A stretch of DNA of 54,393 bases from Gammaproteobacteria bacterium (GCA_027021445.1 JALUUH010000038.1:1-54393), one strand, 5' to 3'; positions 26,129 to 34,799 are shown, counted from the stretch's first letter. Made by a program: numbers and translations. The notes: generated by a model not told the origin, from the sequence alone.

Positions 26129-28845
26129 TTTGACGATACCCATAAGTATTTTTGTAGCATCGTTATTAATGCGGGAAGCATCAATAAAGAGGCAATTCCT
26201 GCGCTTATCAATATCGAAGCGATTAACACCCCAACGGTTTGATACGGTACCAGCGGCGCAGCTAATAGCGGTAAAAACCCTACGCCTACAATAATCGCAT
26301 TACGGGTAATCGCACGTGCGGGTTCGGCAAATACTGCGTTCAAGGTATCCGGCCAGTTACCATGTAGGGCATAAAACTGGCGGGAACGAGAAAGAAAATG
26401 AATCGCATAATCAATCGCCAGCCCTAAGCTCAAAGCACTGAGTACTGCAACAGGCATATCGTAATCCTTGCCGATCAAACCAATAACGCCGTAAATAAAA
26501 CCCAGGCTCATCGTTAGCGGAATCATAGAGAGAAGCCCCCATAACATGGATCGAAACAGAAAACTCATCATTATAAAAACGACAATAAAACTTCCAGCCA
26601 GAGCGTTCGCCATACCTGCAACCATTTTCTCCTGCCAAACACTGTTAATATACGTTAAGCCAAACCAGCGATAAGACAACTCAACCGGGGGAGGATTATT
26701 TTCAAAATATTCTTTAACCGCCTGCTCCACAATCAACATATCTTGATTATCCCCACTGCTTAACTGCAACATAATATTAGCCTTGCGATAATCCGGCGTT
26801 ACAAAATGCCATAAGTCATGTGGTCTATGACTATTTTGATAACTTATTAATGTTTGAGCGACCGCATTTCGATTATCAGGAATGCGAAAATCTTCAATAT
26901 TTCCCAGGTGTAACTCGCGATAAACTGTTTTGACAATATCCACCAGAGAGTTCGATTTACCCACCACCGAAATAGTTTTCAGATATTCCTGTAGACCTTC
27001 GATATAATTAAGAATTTCAGGATCTTTAAAAAGTTCTACTTTTTGTTTTTCAGCATCGATGACTGCTTGTACTTGCTCCCACACATCCATATCCGCTGAT
27101 TCTGCTTCCTCTATTTGCATCTCTATATAGGAGTCTAAGAATAGGATTAATTCATTCTGCGTGACATTCACTTTGACTTTTTGCGTAATCGCATTCACTA
27201 TTTTTTTATTGATCGCAGCAAGCTGGGCTGCTTCGCCATTACCCGATATCTTTTGCTCAGCAATCACTTTTCTCATTAAGCCTGTAGCATAGTTGTCCAG
27301 CGAAACCGCGACCGCGTTCGATTCCAAGGCGAGATAAGTCAGATAGGTTCCCGCAAACTTTTCATTAAGCACACGATCGGCAACCCGGATCGGATGAGAC
27401 TCTTCAAACCATTTAGTAGGGTTATCATTAATATTGATTTTCTTGATACCCATTACAGCAACAACTAGCATAACCAAGGTTCCCAAAATAATTAATTTTC
27501 GTTGTTGAAAACTAAAACGACCTGTTTTTTTTAATACTCTGGATAACAAACTATTCTCCGCGCTACCATCACCACTGACATAGCCAAAGTTTTCTAGTTT
27601 TTTCTCTGGAATAAACATAATGAAAGCGGGAATAAAAGTAATCGTCCAAAACCAAGCGAGGAACACACCTAACGCGACAAACAAGCCAAAAACCTGAACC
27701 GGCGGTATCGGCGTAAAATAAAGCGAAGCAAAACCTGCCATCGTGGTTAAGGTAGTGAATAACATCGGCTTAAATAAATGCCCCATCACCTTGATCAAGG
27801 TCGATTTGCGATCTCGAGTTTTTTGATACTCATCAAAAAATTCAGACAAAATATGTACCGAGTCCAGAACCGCTATAGGCATTATAAAAATAGGGATCAT
27901 CGAACTCATTATATGAATCGTATTACCCGTCGCGATGAACACACCCATCGTCGTCAATGAACTCACCATTGCAACAATCATTGGCGATATAACAATGCTT
28001 AGTTTTTTGAAAAAAAACCAAAGTAATAAAAAGATAAGCAACATCGCCAAGGGTGCTGAAATCGCCATTTGATAAAACATCTCAATGCCAAAGGTGGCTT
28101 CAGCCACCGGCAAACCGGTAATATGAAATTGGTTATTATGATCACTGCCCCAGCTTGTTATTTTTTCTTCCAACGCCTCTTTCACTTGATAGCTGTAATG
28201 CTTGTCTGATAGAGGAAGGTAAATCGCAATCGCTTTACCATCGTCACTCACCAAGGTTCCATTTAGTAGAGGAATTTTTTGCGCCTTATCTCGAATCGAG
28301 AGAGCTTGTTCCTGAGTCGCCGGGGGCTCAGGCATTAGCCAATCAAATTTTACTGACCCTAGGCCAGCTTGTTCGATGCTATCAAGCAGGGATGGCGCGA
28401 TCATATCAACTTCAATCACCCCTTTTAGTGATTCAGGTTGGCCGGGAATAGGCTTAGGATCTGGCCACACCAAGGTCTTTGCAAACTCCGTCAACTCAAA
28501 TACCTGAGCAAGGGTTTGCGGATTAAAAACACCTTCAGGATGCACATCATTAATCACCCCGACCACGACCATATCGCTTAAGGAAAATGCCTGCTTCATC
28601 TGCTGATGAAACACCCTTACCGGTTCCTCGCTAGACAACATGTTCTCTGGGTCGGTATCCACTGCCAACGGATTCAGCATTGAAAATGTCGCAGGCCAAA
28701 TACTGGGAAGCACAGCCAGCATGATGGCCAGTACGGTAGAAACCAGCATAGCTGCGGTTACCCTTCCTGGTTTATCCACTGAATAATGAATCAGTCTATT
28801 CTCGTCACTTCCCACTCTATGCACCCTCTGGTAAATATCATCCAA
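26125..28845 (-). CDS. RND/MMPL family transporter
   Basis: A 906-residue inner-membrane protein of the COG1033 type, with about twelve transmembrane segments in two halves. Each half opens with one helix and a large periplasmic domain (about residues 55-250 and 470-705), then a five-helix bundle. Motifs are PIFIMPIAVLDSVHILSEFF in half one and LSLGLAIDYAIHFLSRSR in half two, where the Asp probably relays protons. There is no partner adaptor or TolC gene; instead a LolA-like protein and a porin follow. By analogy with HpnN and MmpL proteins it probably moves a lipid or other hydrophobic molecule, though nothing here identifies the cargo. Confidence 0.92.
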   Translation of the reverse strand: MDDIYQRVHRVGSDENRLIHYSVDKPGRVTAAMLVSTVLAIMLAVLPSIWPATFSMLNPLAVDTDPENMLSSEEPVRVFHQQMKQAFSLSDMVVVGVINDVHPEGVFNPQTLAQVFELTEFAKTLVWPDPKPIPGQPESLKGVIEVDMIAPSLLDSIEQAGLGSVKFDWLMPEPPATQEQALSIRDKAQKIPLLNGTLVSDDGKAIAIYLPLSDKHYSYQVKEALEEKITSWGSDHNNQFHITGLPVAEATFGIEMFYQMAISAPLAMLLIFLLLWFFFKKLSIVISPMIVAMVSSLTTMGVFIATGNTIHIMSSMIPIFIMPIAVLDSVHILSEFFDEYQKTRDRKSTLIKVMGHLFKPMLFTTLTTMAGFASLYFTPIPPVQVFGLFVALGVFLAWFWTITFIPAFIMFIPEKKLENFGYVSGDGSAENSLLSRVLKKTGRFSFQQRKLIILGTLVMLVVAVMGIKKININDNPTKWFEESHPIRVADRVLNEKFAGTYLTYLALESNAVAVSLDNYATGLMRKVIAEQKISGNGEAAQLAAINKKIVNAITQKVKVNVTQNELILFLDSYIEMQIEEAESADMDVWEQVQAVIDAEKQKVELFKDPEILNYIEGLQEYLKTISVVGKSNSLVDIVKTVYRELHLGNIEDFRIPDNRNAVAQTLISYQNSHRPHDLWHFVTPDYRKANIMLQLSSGDNQDMLIVEQAVKEYFENNPPPVELSYRWFGLTYINSVWQEKMVAGMANALAGSFIVVFIMMSFLFRSMLWGLLSMIPLTMSLGFIYGVIGLIGKDYDMPVAVLSALSLGLAIDYAIHFLSRSRQFYALHGNWPDTLNAVFAEPARAITRNAIIVGVGFLPLLAAPLVPYQTVGVLIASILISAGIASLLMLPALITMLQKYLWVSSK

Positions 28846-28978
28846 TCTGCTAATCCAAATAAGTATATTAGAATTTTATTATATTGTAAAGATAGAGTTA
28901 ATCATGCGCTGAAAACGACCCAACCACCCTTTAAAGGTGGATAAATAACCAATCATACGGTCACAAAAAACCGCTAGT

Positions 28979-29265
28979 GTGCGAAACATCGAGAGAAAAG
29001 ACAGAGAACAATTACTCGCTATTGGCAACTAAGCGAGGCGCCTTTTAATGTAAGAGTTTTTGGCTCTGTTTCCAGAGAAGAAGAAACCTTAGAAAGTGAT
29101 ATCGATATTCTTGTTTCTATGGAAAAGGGGCGCAGTCTGTTGGATATGGCTGGCTTACAACAGGACTTATCTGAAATTCTCTCACGAAAAGTCGATGTTA
29201 TTTCTGATAATGGCTTAAATAAATATTTGCGTGATCGGATACTTGATGAGGCACGGCCATTATGA
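28979..29265 (+). pseudogene. MntA-type antitoxin nucleotidyltransferase, frameshifted
   Basis: A remnant of a minimal nucleotidyltransferase of the MNT-HEPN toxin-antitoxin type. The reading runs REQLLAIGN, then one extra T at 29030, KRGAF, another extra T at 29046, then NVRVFGSVSREEETLESDID with the family motif GS-x9-SD-x-D. The three pieces restore the family sequence only if both T are skipped. The C-terminal part (GLQQDLSEILSRKVDVISDN) is intact and ends in TGA overlapping the next ATG. Confidence 0.8.
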
Positions 29266-29351
29266 GTAAAGATCGATCAGTATATATTAAACATATTTAT
29301 GATTGCACAAGGGAATATTCATTATCACTTTCTTTAAAAAGCATATCCTGA
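29262..29351 (+). pseudogene. HEPN toxin remnant
   Basis: A 29-residue frame beginning MSKDRSVYIKHIYDC, the start typical of HEPN partners of MNT proteins (a family near 110-120 residues). It overlaps the MntA-like stop as ATGA, as in intact pairs, but stops long before the R-x4-6-H ribonuclease motif. The toxin cannot be functional. Confidence 0.65.
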
Positions 29352-29380
29352 CAACGATTACCACGCTGAGTAATATTACG

Positions 29381-29488
29381 ATGCGATCTGTTCCGTTAAT
29401 ATTAAATGGACGTCGAAACCTCACATGCCCAATGATCAAAAAGCTGCACGATAATCTACACATCCCTTTGGAAGCCTTGGTCTCTTGA
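29381..29488 (+). pseudogene. HigA-type antitoxin, C-terminal fragment
   Basis: The frame encodes ILNGRRNLTCPMIKKLHDNL followed by HIPLEALVS and a stop. This is the last part of the XRE/HigA family DNA-binding domain, where the usual form is VLNGKR-LT--MIRKLH--L-IP-E-LI. No start or recognition helix precedes it, and no HigB toxin is adjacent. It lies just after the HEPN remnant. Confidence 0.7.
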
Positions 29489-29639
29489 TCTAACAGACAA
29501 TAGAATCGTGAAATCAAAAGGCAAGACACGACCCCGTTGAATCAATTGTCATTTTGCCATTGTAATCAATAGAGGCAACGAAATAAAAATGCTGGTAGAA
29601 AAAATTATTCAACTACCGGTTAATTACACCTGATAACAA

Positions 29640-29676
29640 TATACCCATGGCGTTTGAAATTTAGGTGTTTAGCAAA
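29640..29676 (+). repeat. TATACCC-family repeat, copy C
   Basis: TATACCCATGGCGTTTGAAA followed by TTTAGGTGTTTAGCAAA. It matches the copy at 30447 over most of this length, including the AGCAAA end, so the family unit is about 40 bases. The two copies flank the tag gene. Confidence 0.55.
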
Positions 29677-29687
29677 TTAATAGTGGT

Positions 29688-29761
29688 CTGTCCCCTATTT
29701 CCGTTTCCGCCCTGTCCCCTATTTCCGCTTTTCCTATTTCCTATTTCCTATTTCCTATTTT
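29688..29761. repeat. Tandem CTGTCCCCTATTTCCG and TTCCTAT repeats
   Basis: CTGTCCCCTATTTCCG occurs twice (29688-29703 and 29712-29727), followed by four tandem copies of TTCCTAT. The preceding GTGGTCTGTCCCCTATTT is a string I associate with termini left near REP-type or Tc-like elements in many gammaproteobacteria. The run sits downstream of tag. Confidence 0.6.
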
Positions 29762-29795
29762 CCTTTTTTTGAAATATTTCATTCTCGAACACGTA

Positions 29796-30374
29796 TCATG
29801 AATTACTCTGTAATTTTATAACTTCAGAATAACGGAAACACGAAACAACATGGTCGTTAACCATTCCAACAGCTTGCATATATGCGTAGCAAGTAGTGGA
29901 ACCGATAAATTTGAAACCCTTTTTCTTTAGGCTTTTACTCATATCATCTGATTCTAGTGAGCTTGCCGGAACTTCTGATAATGCCTTCCATTTGTTATTG
30001 ATAGGTTTTCCACCTACGAAAGACCAAATATATTTATTAAAACTCCCATATTCTTTTTGCAGCTCTAAAAACCGATTTGCATTTGTAACAGTCGCATTGA
30101 CCTTTAATTTGTTTCTGACTATTCTGGGATCTTGAAGTAATTTTTCAATTTTCTTTTCTGAATATTTTGATATTTTAACGGCATCAAAATTATCAAAAGC
30201 CTTTACGTATCCATTTCTCTTTTGCAGGATAGTTGCCCAGCTGAGTCCTGATTGCGCACCTTCAAGGATTAGCATCTCAAATAGGAGCCTATCGTCGTGG
30301 ACGGGAACACCCCATTCTTCATCATGATGCTCAATTTCCAATTGATTTGAATTTGCCCATTCACATCGATTCAT
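29796..30374 (-). CDS. tag: DNA-3-methyladenine glycosylase I
   Basis: Removes 3-methyladenine from alkylated DNA. The 192-residue enzyme starts MNRCEWAN, followed by HHDEEWGVPVHDD with the conserved acidic and aromatic residues, GAQSGLSWATILQKRNGYVKAF and the end VGMVNDHVVSCFRY, which with the N-terminal Cys and His supplies the zinc snap (Cys4, His17, His and Cys of DHVVSC). It is a solitary gene with repeats on both sides (29640-29761 and 30447-30486), compatible with movement as a cassette. Confidence 0.95.
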   Translation of the reverse strand: MNRCEWANSNQLEIEHHDEEWGVPVHDDRLLFEMLILEGAQSGLSWATILQKRNGYVKAFDNFDAVKISKYSEKKIEKLLQDPRIVRNKLKVNATVTNANRFLELQKEYGSFNKYIWSFVGGKPINNKWKALSEVPASSLESDDMSKSLKKKGFKFIGSTTCYAYMQAVGMVNDHVVSCFRYSEVIKLQSNS

Positions 30375-30446
30375 AGCATGTTCTCACTTCTTGTTTTTCA
30401 TTCATATTTTCCAGAATATTCTCTCAATTGTTAATTAAGCCCCCTC

Positions 30447-30486
30447 TATACCCGTGGTGTTTGAGAGATAGGTATAGATTAGCAAA
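30447..30486 (+). repeat. TATACCC-family repeat, copy D
   Basis: TATACCCGTGGTGTTTGAGA followed by GATAGGTATAGATTAGCAAA. It is the partner of the copy at 29640 in the same orientation, 0.8 kb away on the other side of tag. Confidence 0.55.
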
Positions 30487-30543
30487 CACTTCATAATTCA
30501 CACAATACTTATCAGAAAAAAGCTTGAAACTAAGAATGGTGTT

Positions 30544-30558
30544 TGCAACATTGTTGCA
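30544..30558. promoter_or_regulatory. Perfect palindrome upstream of glycosyltransferase
   Basis: TGCAACA-T-TGTTGCA, a perfect 15-base palindrome, 70 bases before the glycosyltransferase start. Its size and position fit an operator. I do not recognise the regulator. Confidence 0.4.
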
Positions 30559-30628
30559 CCTCTTTCCTGCGCAGGTATAATTATAATATATACCCTCTAG
30601 ATTTTGTTAAAGTGTAGTATTTTAGCCT

Positions 30629-31837
30629 ATGTCAAATATTACATTCTGTTGGGAACTTGGTGCCGGCTATGGACATATCGCAGGCTTTCAAGCCCTAGCG
30701 GATGGACTCATTCGGCGCAAACATACGGTTAACGCGCTATTGCGCAATACTGCCAGCGCCGCTGCTTTTTTTAAGCATGATGCTTTAAAAATAGAAGCAG
30801 CGCCGTTCTCGCGCCCAGCGAAAAAACATACCTCGCCGACGATAAGCTATGCAGATATTATTCAACGCCTTGGTTATGATTCGATAGATACATTGTTACC
30901 ATTGGTAGAGCATTGGCGTAAAAAATTCATCCATAACAACACTGAGCTCATTATTGCTGATCACTCGCCAACCGCATTACTGGCAGCGCGTACCTTGGGT
31001 ATCCCAGCTACCGATTACGGTAATGGTTTTTTTTCTCCTCCAGCGATATACCCGCTACCCACATTAACGCCTTGGTTAAAATCAGCACCGGGGTTTCTAG
31101 AACAGATAGAAAGCCAGGTGCTATCGGTGATTAACTCCGTATTGCTGCATTATTCAAAAATAGGCCTATCCCATTTGCATGAGTTATTTGCCATTGAAGA
31201 AAATTTCTTATGCACATTTCCAGAACTCGATCACTATAACAATCGCCCTGCTGATGCGTATTGGGGGCCAAGATTTAGTAACAATACGGGTGTAACAGCA
31301 CAATGGCCAGCAAACAACAGGCAAAATATTTTTGTTTATGCAAAAAAAAACTATAGATTGTTGGATAAATTGTTATTCAGTATTGGGCAAATAGATGCCA
31401 ATATTTTGCTACATTGCGCGGGGCTTTCCAATGAAATGATTAACACGCATGCCTCTGATAATCTGGTTTTTTCAAATGATCCCGTACAAATGAACAGTCT
31501 TATGGGCAAAGTGGATCTTGTTATTAACCATGCAGGTCATGGTGTAGCCTCTGCGTGTCTGTTAATGGGCATTCCCCAGCTTTTACTACCCATGCAGTTA
31601 GAGCAAATGATGTTGGCAAATAAACTAAAATGGTTACGTTTATGCGATATGGTACCAACATGGGATAAATCACCCGATTACTCCGACCTTATAAAATCAA
31701 CCATGCAAAATACTGATCTTCAAAAACAGGTAAAATTATTTGCCAATTATTATCATGGCTTTGATCGCAATCAACAAATTGAAGAAATTATACTATGCTG
31801 TGAGGACATATTGGCAACACAAAAAAAGGCGCTATAA
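30629..31837 (+). CDS. GT-B glycosyltransferase, family-1 type
   Basis: A 402-residue glycosyltransferase of the UDP-glucuronosyl/macroside type. The N-terminal domain opens CWELGAGYGHIAGFQALADG and the C-terminal domain has DLVINHAGHGVASACLLMGI with the nucleotide-binding His, and LLLPMQLEQMMLANKL. Such enzymes glycosylate lipids, sterols or small molecules. The acceptor cannot be told and no pathway genes are adjacent; it is a single transcription unit, with a palindrome upstream. Confidence 0.85.
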   Translation: MSNITFCWELGAGYGHIAGFQALADGLIRRKHTVNALLRNTASAAAFFKHDALKIEAAPFSRPAKKHTSPTISYADIIQRLGYDSIDTLLPLVEHWRKKFIHNNTELIIADHSPTALLAARTLGIPATDYGNGFFSPPAIYPLPTLTPWLKSAPGFLEQIESQVLSVINSVLLHYSKIGLSHLHELFAIEENFLCTFPELDHYNNRPADAYWGPRFSNNTGVTAQWPANNRQNIFVYAKKNYRLLDKLLFSIGQIDANILLHCAGLSNEMINTHASDNLVFSNDPVQMNSLMGKVDLVINHAGHGVASACLLMGIPQLLLPMQLEQMMLANKLKWLRLCDMVPTWDKSPDYSDLIKSTMQNTDLQKQVKLFANYYHGFDRNQQIEEIILCCEDILATQKKAL

Positions 31838-31867
31838 GCACCTTTTTCCATCAACATAAATTACAGC

Positions 31868-32818
31868 TTAACGATTGCGTTGTTTGCGTCTTCTGCTATA
31901 AGCCAAACCAGCTAGGCCTCCGCCCAGCAAAAATAAGGCGCTTGGTTCTGATACCGCAACCGCTGAACTGGTTACCGTGTTGTTGTTAATGGGTGCTGAA
32001 CTAAAGCCATTAGGATCACCAAACTGTGATTTGACAAAATTATTTATGCAAAATGAGACTCCGTTATCGCCATCATTACCACCAGCCTCACCATAACCTT
32101 CCGCGTCACCATAACCTTCGCTATAGTCAAAACCCTCGCATTCAGAATATGGGATATTACTACTTGCAAATGTGGTGATATCGTACTCTAGGGTAAATGT
32201 TTCACCTATACCGATGGTACCAAGATTCAAGGTGTCACTGTATTCCCCCCAATTATAGGAATCTGATCCTGGCGAGTAACTCCCTAGTACCAGCCCGTCT
32301 GTTATCAGGCTTGCTCCCGATGTATTTGTTGTTAATTCAGCTGTACTATTAAATATTTCGGCGCCATTAAGTGTAATAGAAACCTCATTACCCGCTGTCG
32401 TAAAATCCTCATTCGCTAAAGGAATATAAGCTATTGAGGATAAGCTGCCAAAATTAATCGTGAAATCAAAAAAGTAATTTTGAATACTACCGGTGGTATT
32501 CGTAAATTCAACAGATTGTTGAATTGTGCTTTGTGCCGTAAAAATACCATCGCCCCGTGAGTTTGAATACATCCAACCGGTATCATTACCATTGGCACGA
32601 GCCTCACTAAGTCCATTAGCATCCGAAAGAAACGAATTCGACCCAGCAAAATTACTGCCGCTATCAGTATTTGATGAGCTATTACTAGGTATTGTAACGA
32701 GCGTATCAGCGGTTAAAATTAATGCCTGGGCATTAGACGTTACTGCTAAAAGTCCGACACATATTGCTGCGGATATCAGATTTTTTTCAAAAGGCGGCGT
32801 GCAATTATTAGTTCTCAT
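31868..32818 (-). CDS. PEP-CTERM sorting-domain protein
   Basis: A 316-residue exported protein. The signal peptide runs to about residue 32 (ISAAICVGLLAVTSNAQA). The mature part is rich in Asn, Ser, Thr and Gly, like a beta-sandwich, with a local acidic YGDAEGYGEAGGNDGDN run. The C-terminus has SEPSALFLLGGGLAGLAYSR followed by RRKQRNR, the PEP-CTERM tripartite signal (SEPS, hydrophobic helix, basic cluster) recognised by exosortase. No exosortase gene is in the window. The role is probably in extracellular matrix or surface display. Confidence 0.88.
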   Translation of the reverse strand: MRTNNCTPPFEKNLISAAICVGLLAVTSNAQALILTADTLVTIPSNSSSNTDSGSNFAGSNSFLSDANGLSEARANGNDTGWMYSNSRGDGIFTAQSTIQQSVEFTNTTGSIQNYFFDFTINFGSLSSIAYIPLANEDFTTAGNEVSITLNGAEIFNSTAELTTNTSGASLITDGLVLGSYSPGSDSYNWGEYSDTLNLGTIGIGETFTLEYDITTFASSNIPYSECEGFDYSEGYGDAEGYGEAGGNDGDNGVSFCINNFVKSQFGDPNGFSSAPINNNTVTSSAVAVSEPSALFLLGGGLAGLAYSRRRKQRNR

Positions 32819-33203
32819 TTTTCAAATTTCCTTGTACCCAAAAAAGGCATTTATAATGTGCTTATACTAGTGACACCTACTTATAAGCAAGACCTATTCC
32901 ACTTCAGTTTACGCAATTAAGATGTTGAATATTAACAACAAATAAACATCTCAAACAAACACCTTACATTACATGTAAACTTTATCGACAGCCCCTGTAT
33001 CAGGATAGATGTCTGCAACTATTGAGAATCAGCGAACACCAAGAACCCGCCCGCCCGAGAACAGCCTCCTAAGCTCTTCGCATTGCAATTGAGTCCGCTA
33101 TTCATTATATTCTATCCTAATAAAAGTATAGCCAATTTTGGAATTTGGAATTTGTTTTATACTGAAGATGAATTGACAAACAAACTGATAAGGATGCGAA
33201 TAA
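32819..33203. other. Divergent intergenic spacer
   Basis: This 385-base gap holds the promoters of the PEP-CTERM gene (minus) and the DUF481 gene (plus). On the minus strand TTGCTT and TATAAG, 18 bases apart at about 32892 to 32863, make a plausible sigma-70 pair. A repeat fragment lies at 33053-33073. Confidence 0.35.
33053..33073. repeat. Repeat end, GCCCGAGAACAGCCTCCTAAG
   Basis: Resembles both halves of the dispersed family fused: CCCGAGAACAG as in the left end and AGCCTCCTA as in the right end, with the interior missing. A solo remnant. Confidence 0.5.
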
Positions 33204-33917
33204 ATGCGTAACTGCATGATGTTTACTATGGGCGGAATGATGATTAGCAGCCTTGCTATAGCTGGCGTTCAAGCAAATGATGAATGGAAAGGAGGGGCTG
33301 AACTTGGCTTATTGCTTACCGATGGCAATAGCAAAACACAAACGACTAATGCGAAGTTTAACCTTCAGCACGAGCGTAATAACTGGCGTCATTCCTTGGG
33401 GTTGGAAGCGCTAAAATCTGGGGACGATAAAACGACAACTTCCGAACGCTATACCGGACAAGGAAAAACAGCATACAAGTTTAGTCAGTTTAACTACGCT
33501 TTTGTTGAAGGTAATGCTGAGCATGATCGATTCAGTGGTTATGATTATCGAATCAGCGGCGTTTTGGGTTACGGACGACGCTTAATGGATAAAGATAACA
33601 TGCGCCTGGATGCGGAGTTTGGTCCAGGTTATCGTGAAAGCAAACTAGATTTCGCTTCCGCTGAAGGCGAAACGGTATTTCAAATAAGAGGAAAGTATGA
33701 ATGGGACATTACTGAAAAAACCTTGTTCACTCAAGAGTTAGTGTCGCAAATCGGTGAAGATGCAACGATTACTAAATCTATCACCGCATTATCTGCACAA
33801 ATTGTTGGCAATATGGCCATGAAAACTTCCTTGACTATTCGGCATACTGACAAAGTTCCGGATGAAATTAGAAACACCGATAGCGAGCTTGGTGTAACGC
33901 TTGTTTATAGCTTTTAA
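33204..33917 (+). CDS. DUF481 (YdiY-like) outer-membrane protein
   Basis: A 237-residue barrel of the DUF481 family. The signal peptide is about residues 1-24 (MMISSLAIAGVQAND). The family signature KGGAELGLLLTDGNSKTQTT is followed by strand pairs such as YRISGVLGYGRRLMD and LDAEFGPGYRESKLD, ending SELGVTLVYSF. The Phe at the terminus is the barrel signal. The function of DUF481 proteins is unknown; some are salt- or acid-induced. Confidence 0.88.
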   Translation: MRNCMMFTMGGMMISSLAIAGVQANDEWKGGAELGLLLTDGNSKTQTTNAKFNLQHERNNWRHSLGLEALKSGDDKTTTSERYTGQGKTAYKFSQFNYAFVEGNAEHDRFSGYDYRISGVLGYGRRLMDKDNMRLDAEFGPGYRESKLDFASAEGETVFQIRGKYEWDITEKTLFTQELVSQIGEDATITKSITALSAQIVGNMAMKTSLTIRHTDKVPDEIRNTDSELGVTLVYSF

Positions 33918-34007
33918 CAGGATTTTGGTATTGACTTTTTCCGTGTCATCAACCACGGGTTTATTTATTAAAGAACCTATGGTTAGACTAAAGCAAGGAG
34001 AGAATAT

Positions 34008-34244
34008 ATGAAAACGATGAGTTGCAAACAACTCGGCGGAGCTTGTGAAGAAAAATTTCAGGCGAATACTTTTGAAGAGATTGCAGAATTAAGCAAACAG
34101 CACGGCATGGAAATGTTTCAAAAAAAAGATAATGCACATCTGGCCGCCATGAATAAAATACAAGAACTTATGCAGAAGCCACAAGCGATGAAAGACTGGT
34201 TTGAAAGCAAGAAAAAAGAATTTGATGCATTACCTGAAGATTAG
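34008..34244 (+). CDS. DUF1059-like small protein
   Basis: A 78-residue cytosolic protein opening MKTMSCKQLGGACEEKFQAN, with FEEIAELSKQHGMEMFQKKD and a helical C-terminus. This is the small DUF1059-type family with two Cys in the first 15 residues (CKQLGGAC), of unknown function. AAGGAGAG precedes the ATG. Confidence 0.82.
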   Translation: MKTMSCKQLGGACEEKFQANTFEEIAELSKQHGMEMFQKKDNAHLAAMNKIQELMQKPQAMKDWFESKKKEFDALPED

Positions 34245-34325
34245 AAAAATATGTAGTTCGCTGCAAGTATGTTATACCCAAACCTGGCGCTTTGCTCTGT
34301 AAACCATACAATGACAATAGACGGA

Positions 34326-34799
34326 CTATTTCAGCGCCGCTTGCAAGGCCTTTTCAAGATCAGATTTATCTTTTGTTCTAAACCCATAATGTTTTTCTAT
34401 AAGCTTTCCATTTCTATCAATAATATAAGAACTCGGCATGACTTGGACTTTATAAGCGTCAGCCACTTCACCTTCGGGGTCGTAGGCAATCGTAAAATTA
34501 GCAGGAACTTTTTCAAGAAACTTTGCCACCTTTTCTTTTTTAGAATCCATACTAATCGCAATTATTTCTAATCCTTGCTTTTTATACTTATCATTCATTT
34601 CGTTCATCCAAGGAAAAGATTTTCGACAAGGGCCACACCATGTTGCCCAGAAGTCGACATATACCACTTTTCCTTTGAGCGCGGTTAATGACACCATGCC
34701 ATTGTCCGAGGGCAAGCTAAACTTCGGCGCTTGCTCTGCATATACATTTATTGACAACAACAATAAACAAATCATGCTATACCAGTTTTTTTTATACAT
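34326..34799 (-). CDS. TlpA-like thiol-disulfide protein
   Basis: A 157-residue exported thioredoxin-fold protein. After the signal peptide (WYSMICLLLLSINVYA) the domain has VVYVDFWATWCGPCRKSFPW with the active-site CGPC, the cis-Pro in VQVMPSSYIID and the strand KLIEKHYGF. It probably acts as a periplasmic disulfide reductase. I start at the ATG at 34799, which begins the signal peptide and follows AGAGAAAGA. DUF4266-DUF3570 loci in other bacteria often include a thioredoxin-like gene; this one is 29 kb away. Confidence 0.9.
   Translation of the reverse strand: MYKKNWYSMICLLLLSINVYAEQAPKFSLPSDNGMVSLTALKGKVVYVDFWATWCGPCRKSFPWMNEMNDKYKKQGLEIIAISMDSKKEKVAKFLEKVPANFTIAYDPEGEVADAYKVQVMPSSYIIDRNGKLIEKHYGFRTKDKSDLEKALQAALK

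Noticed and set aside
28155-28451. Plus-strand frame of 98 codons inside the RND transporter
   Set aside because: It is fully antisense to a clear coding gene and has no family signature.
23821-28845. Equating the RND module with the BstABC sterol transport system of methanotrophs
   Set aside because: Only the RND part is comparable; the LolA-like and porin partners do not match BstB or BstC and no sterol genes are near.
29303-29380. Complete HigA gene starting at 29303
   Set aside because: The residues before ILNGRR do not resemble the HigA N-terminus and overlap the HEPN remnant in another frame.
34326-34799. Membership of the TlpA-like protein in the DUF3570 system
   Set aside because: It is 29 kb away with unrelated neighbours; the link is only an association from other genomes.
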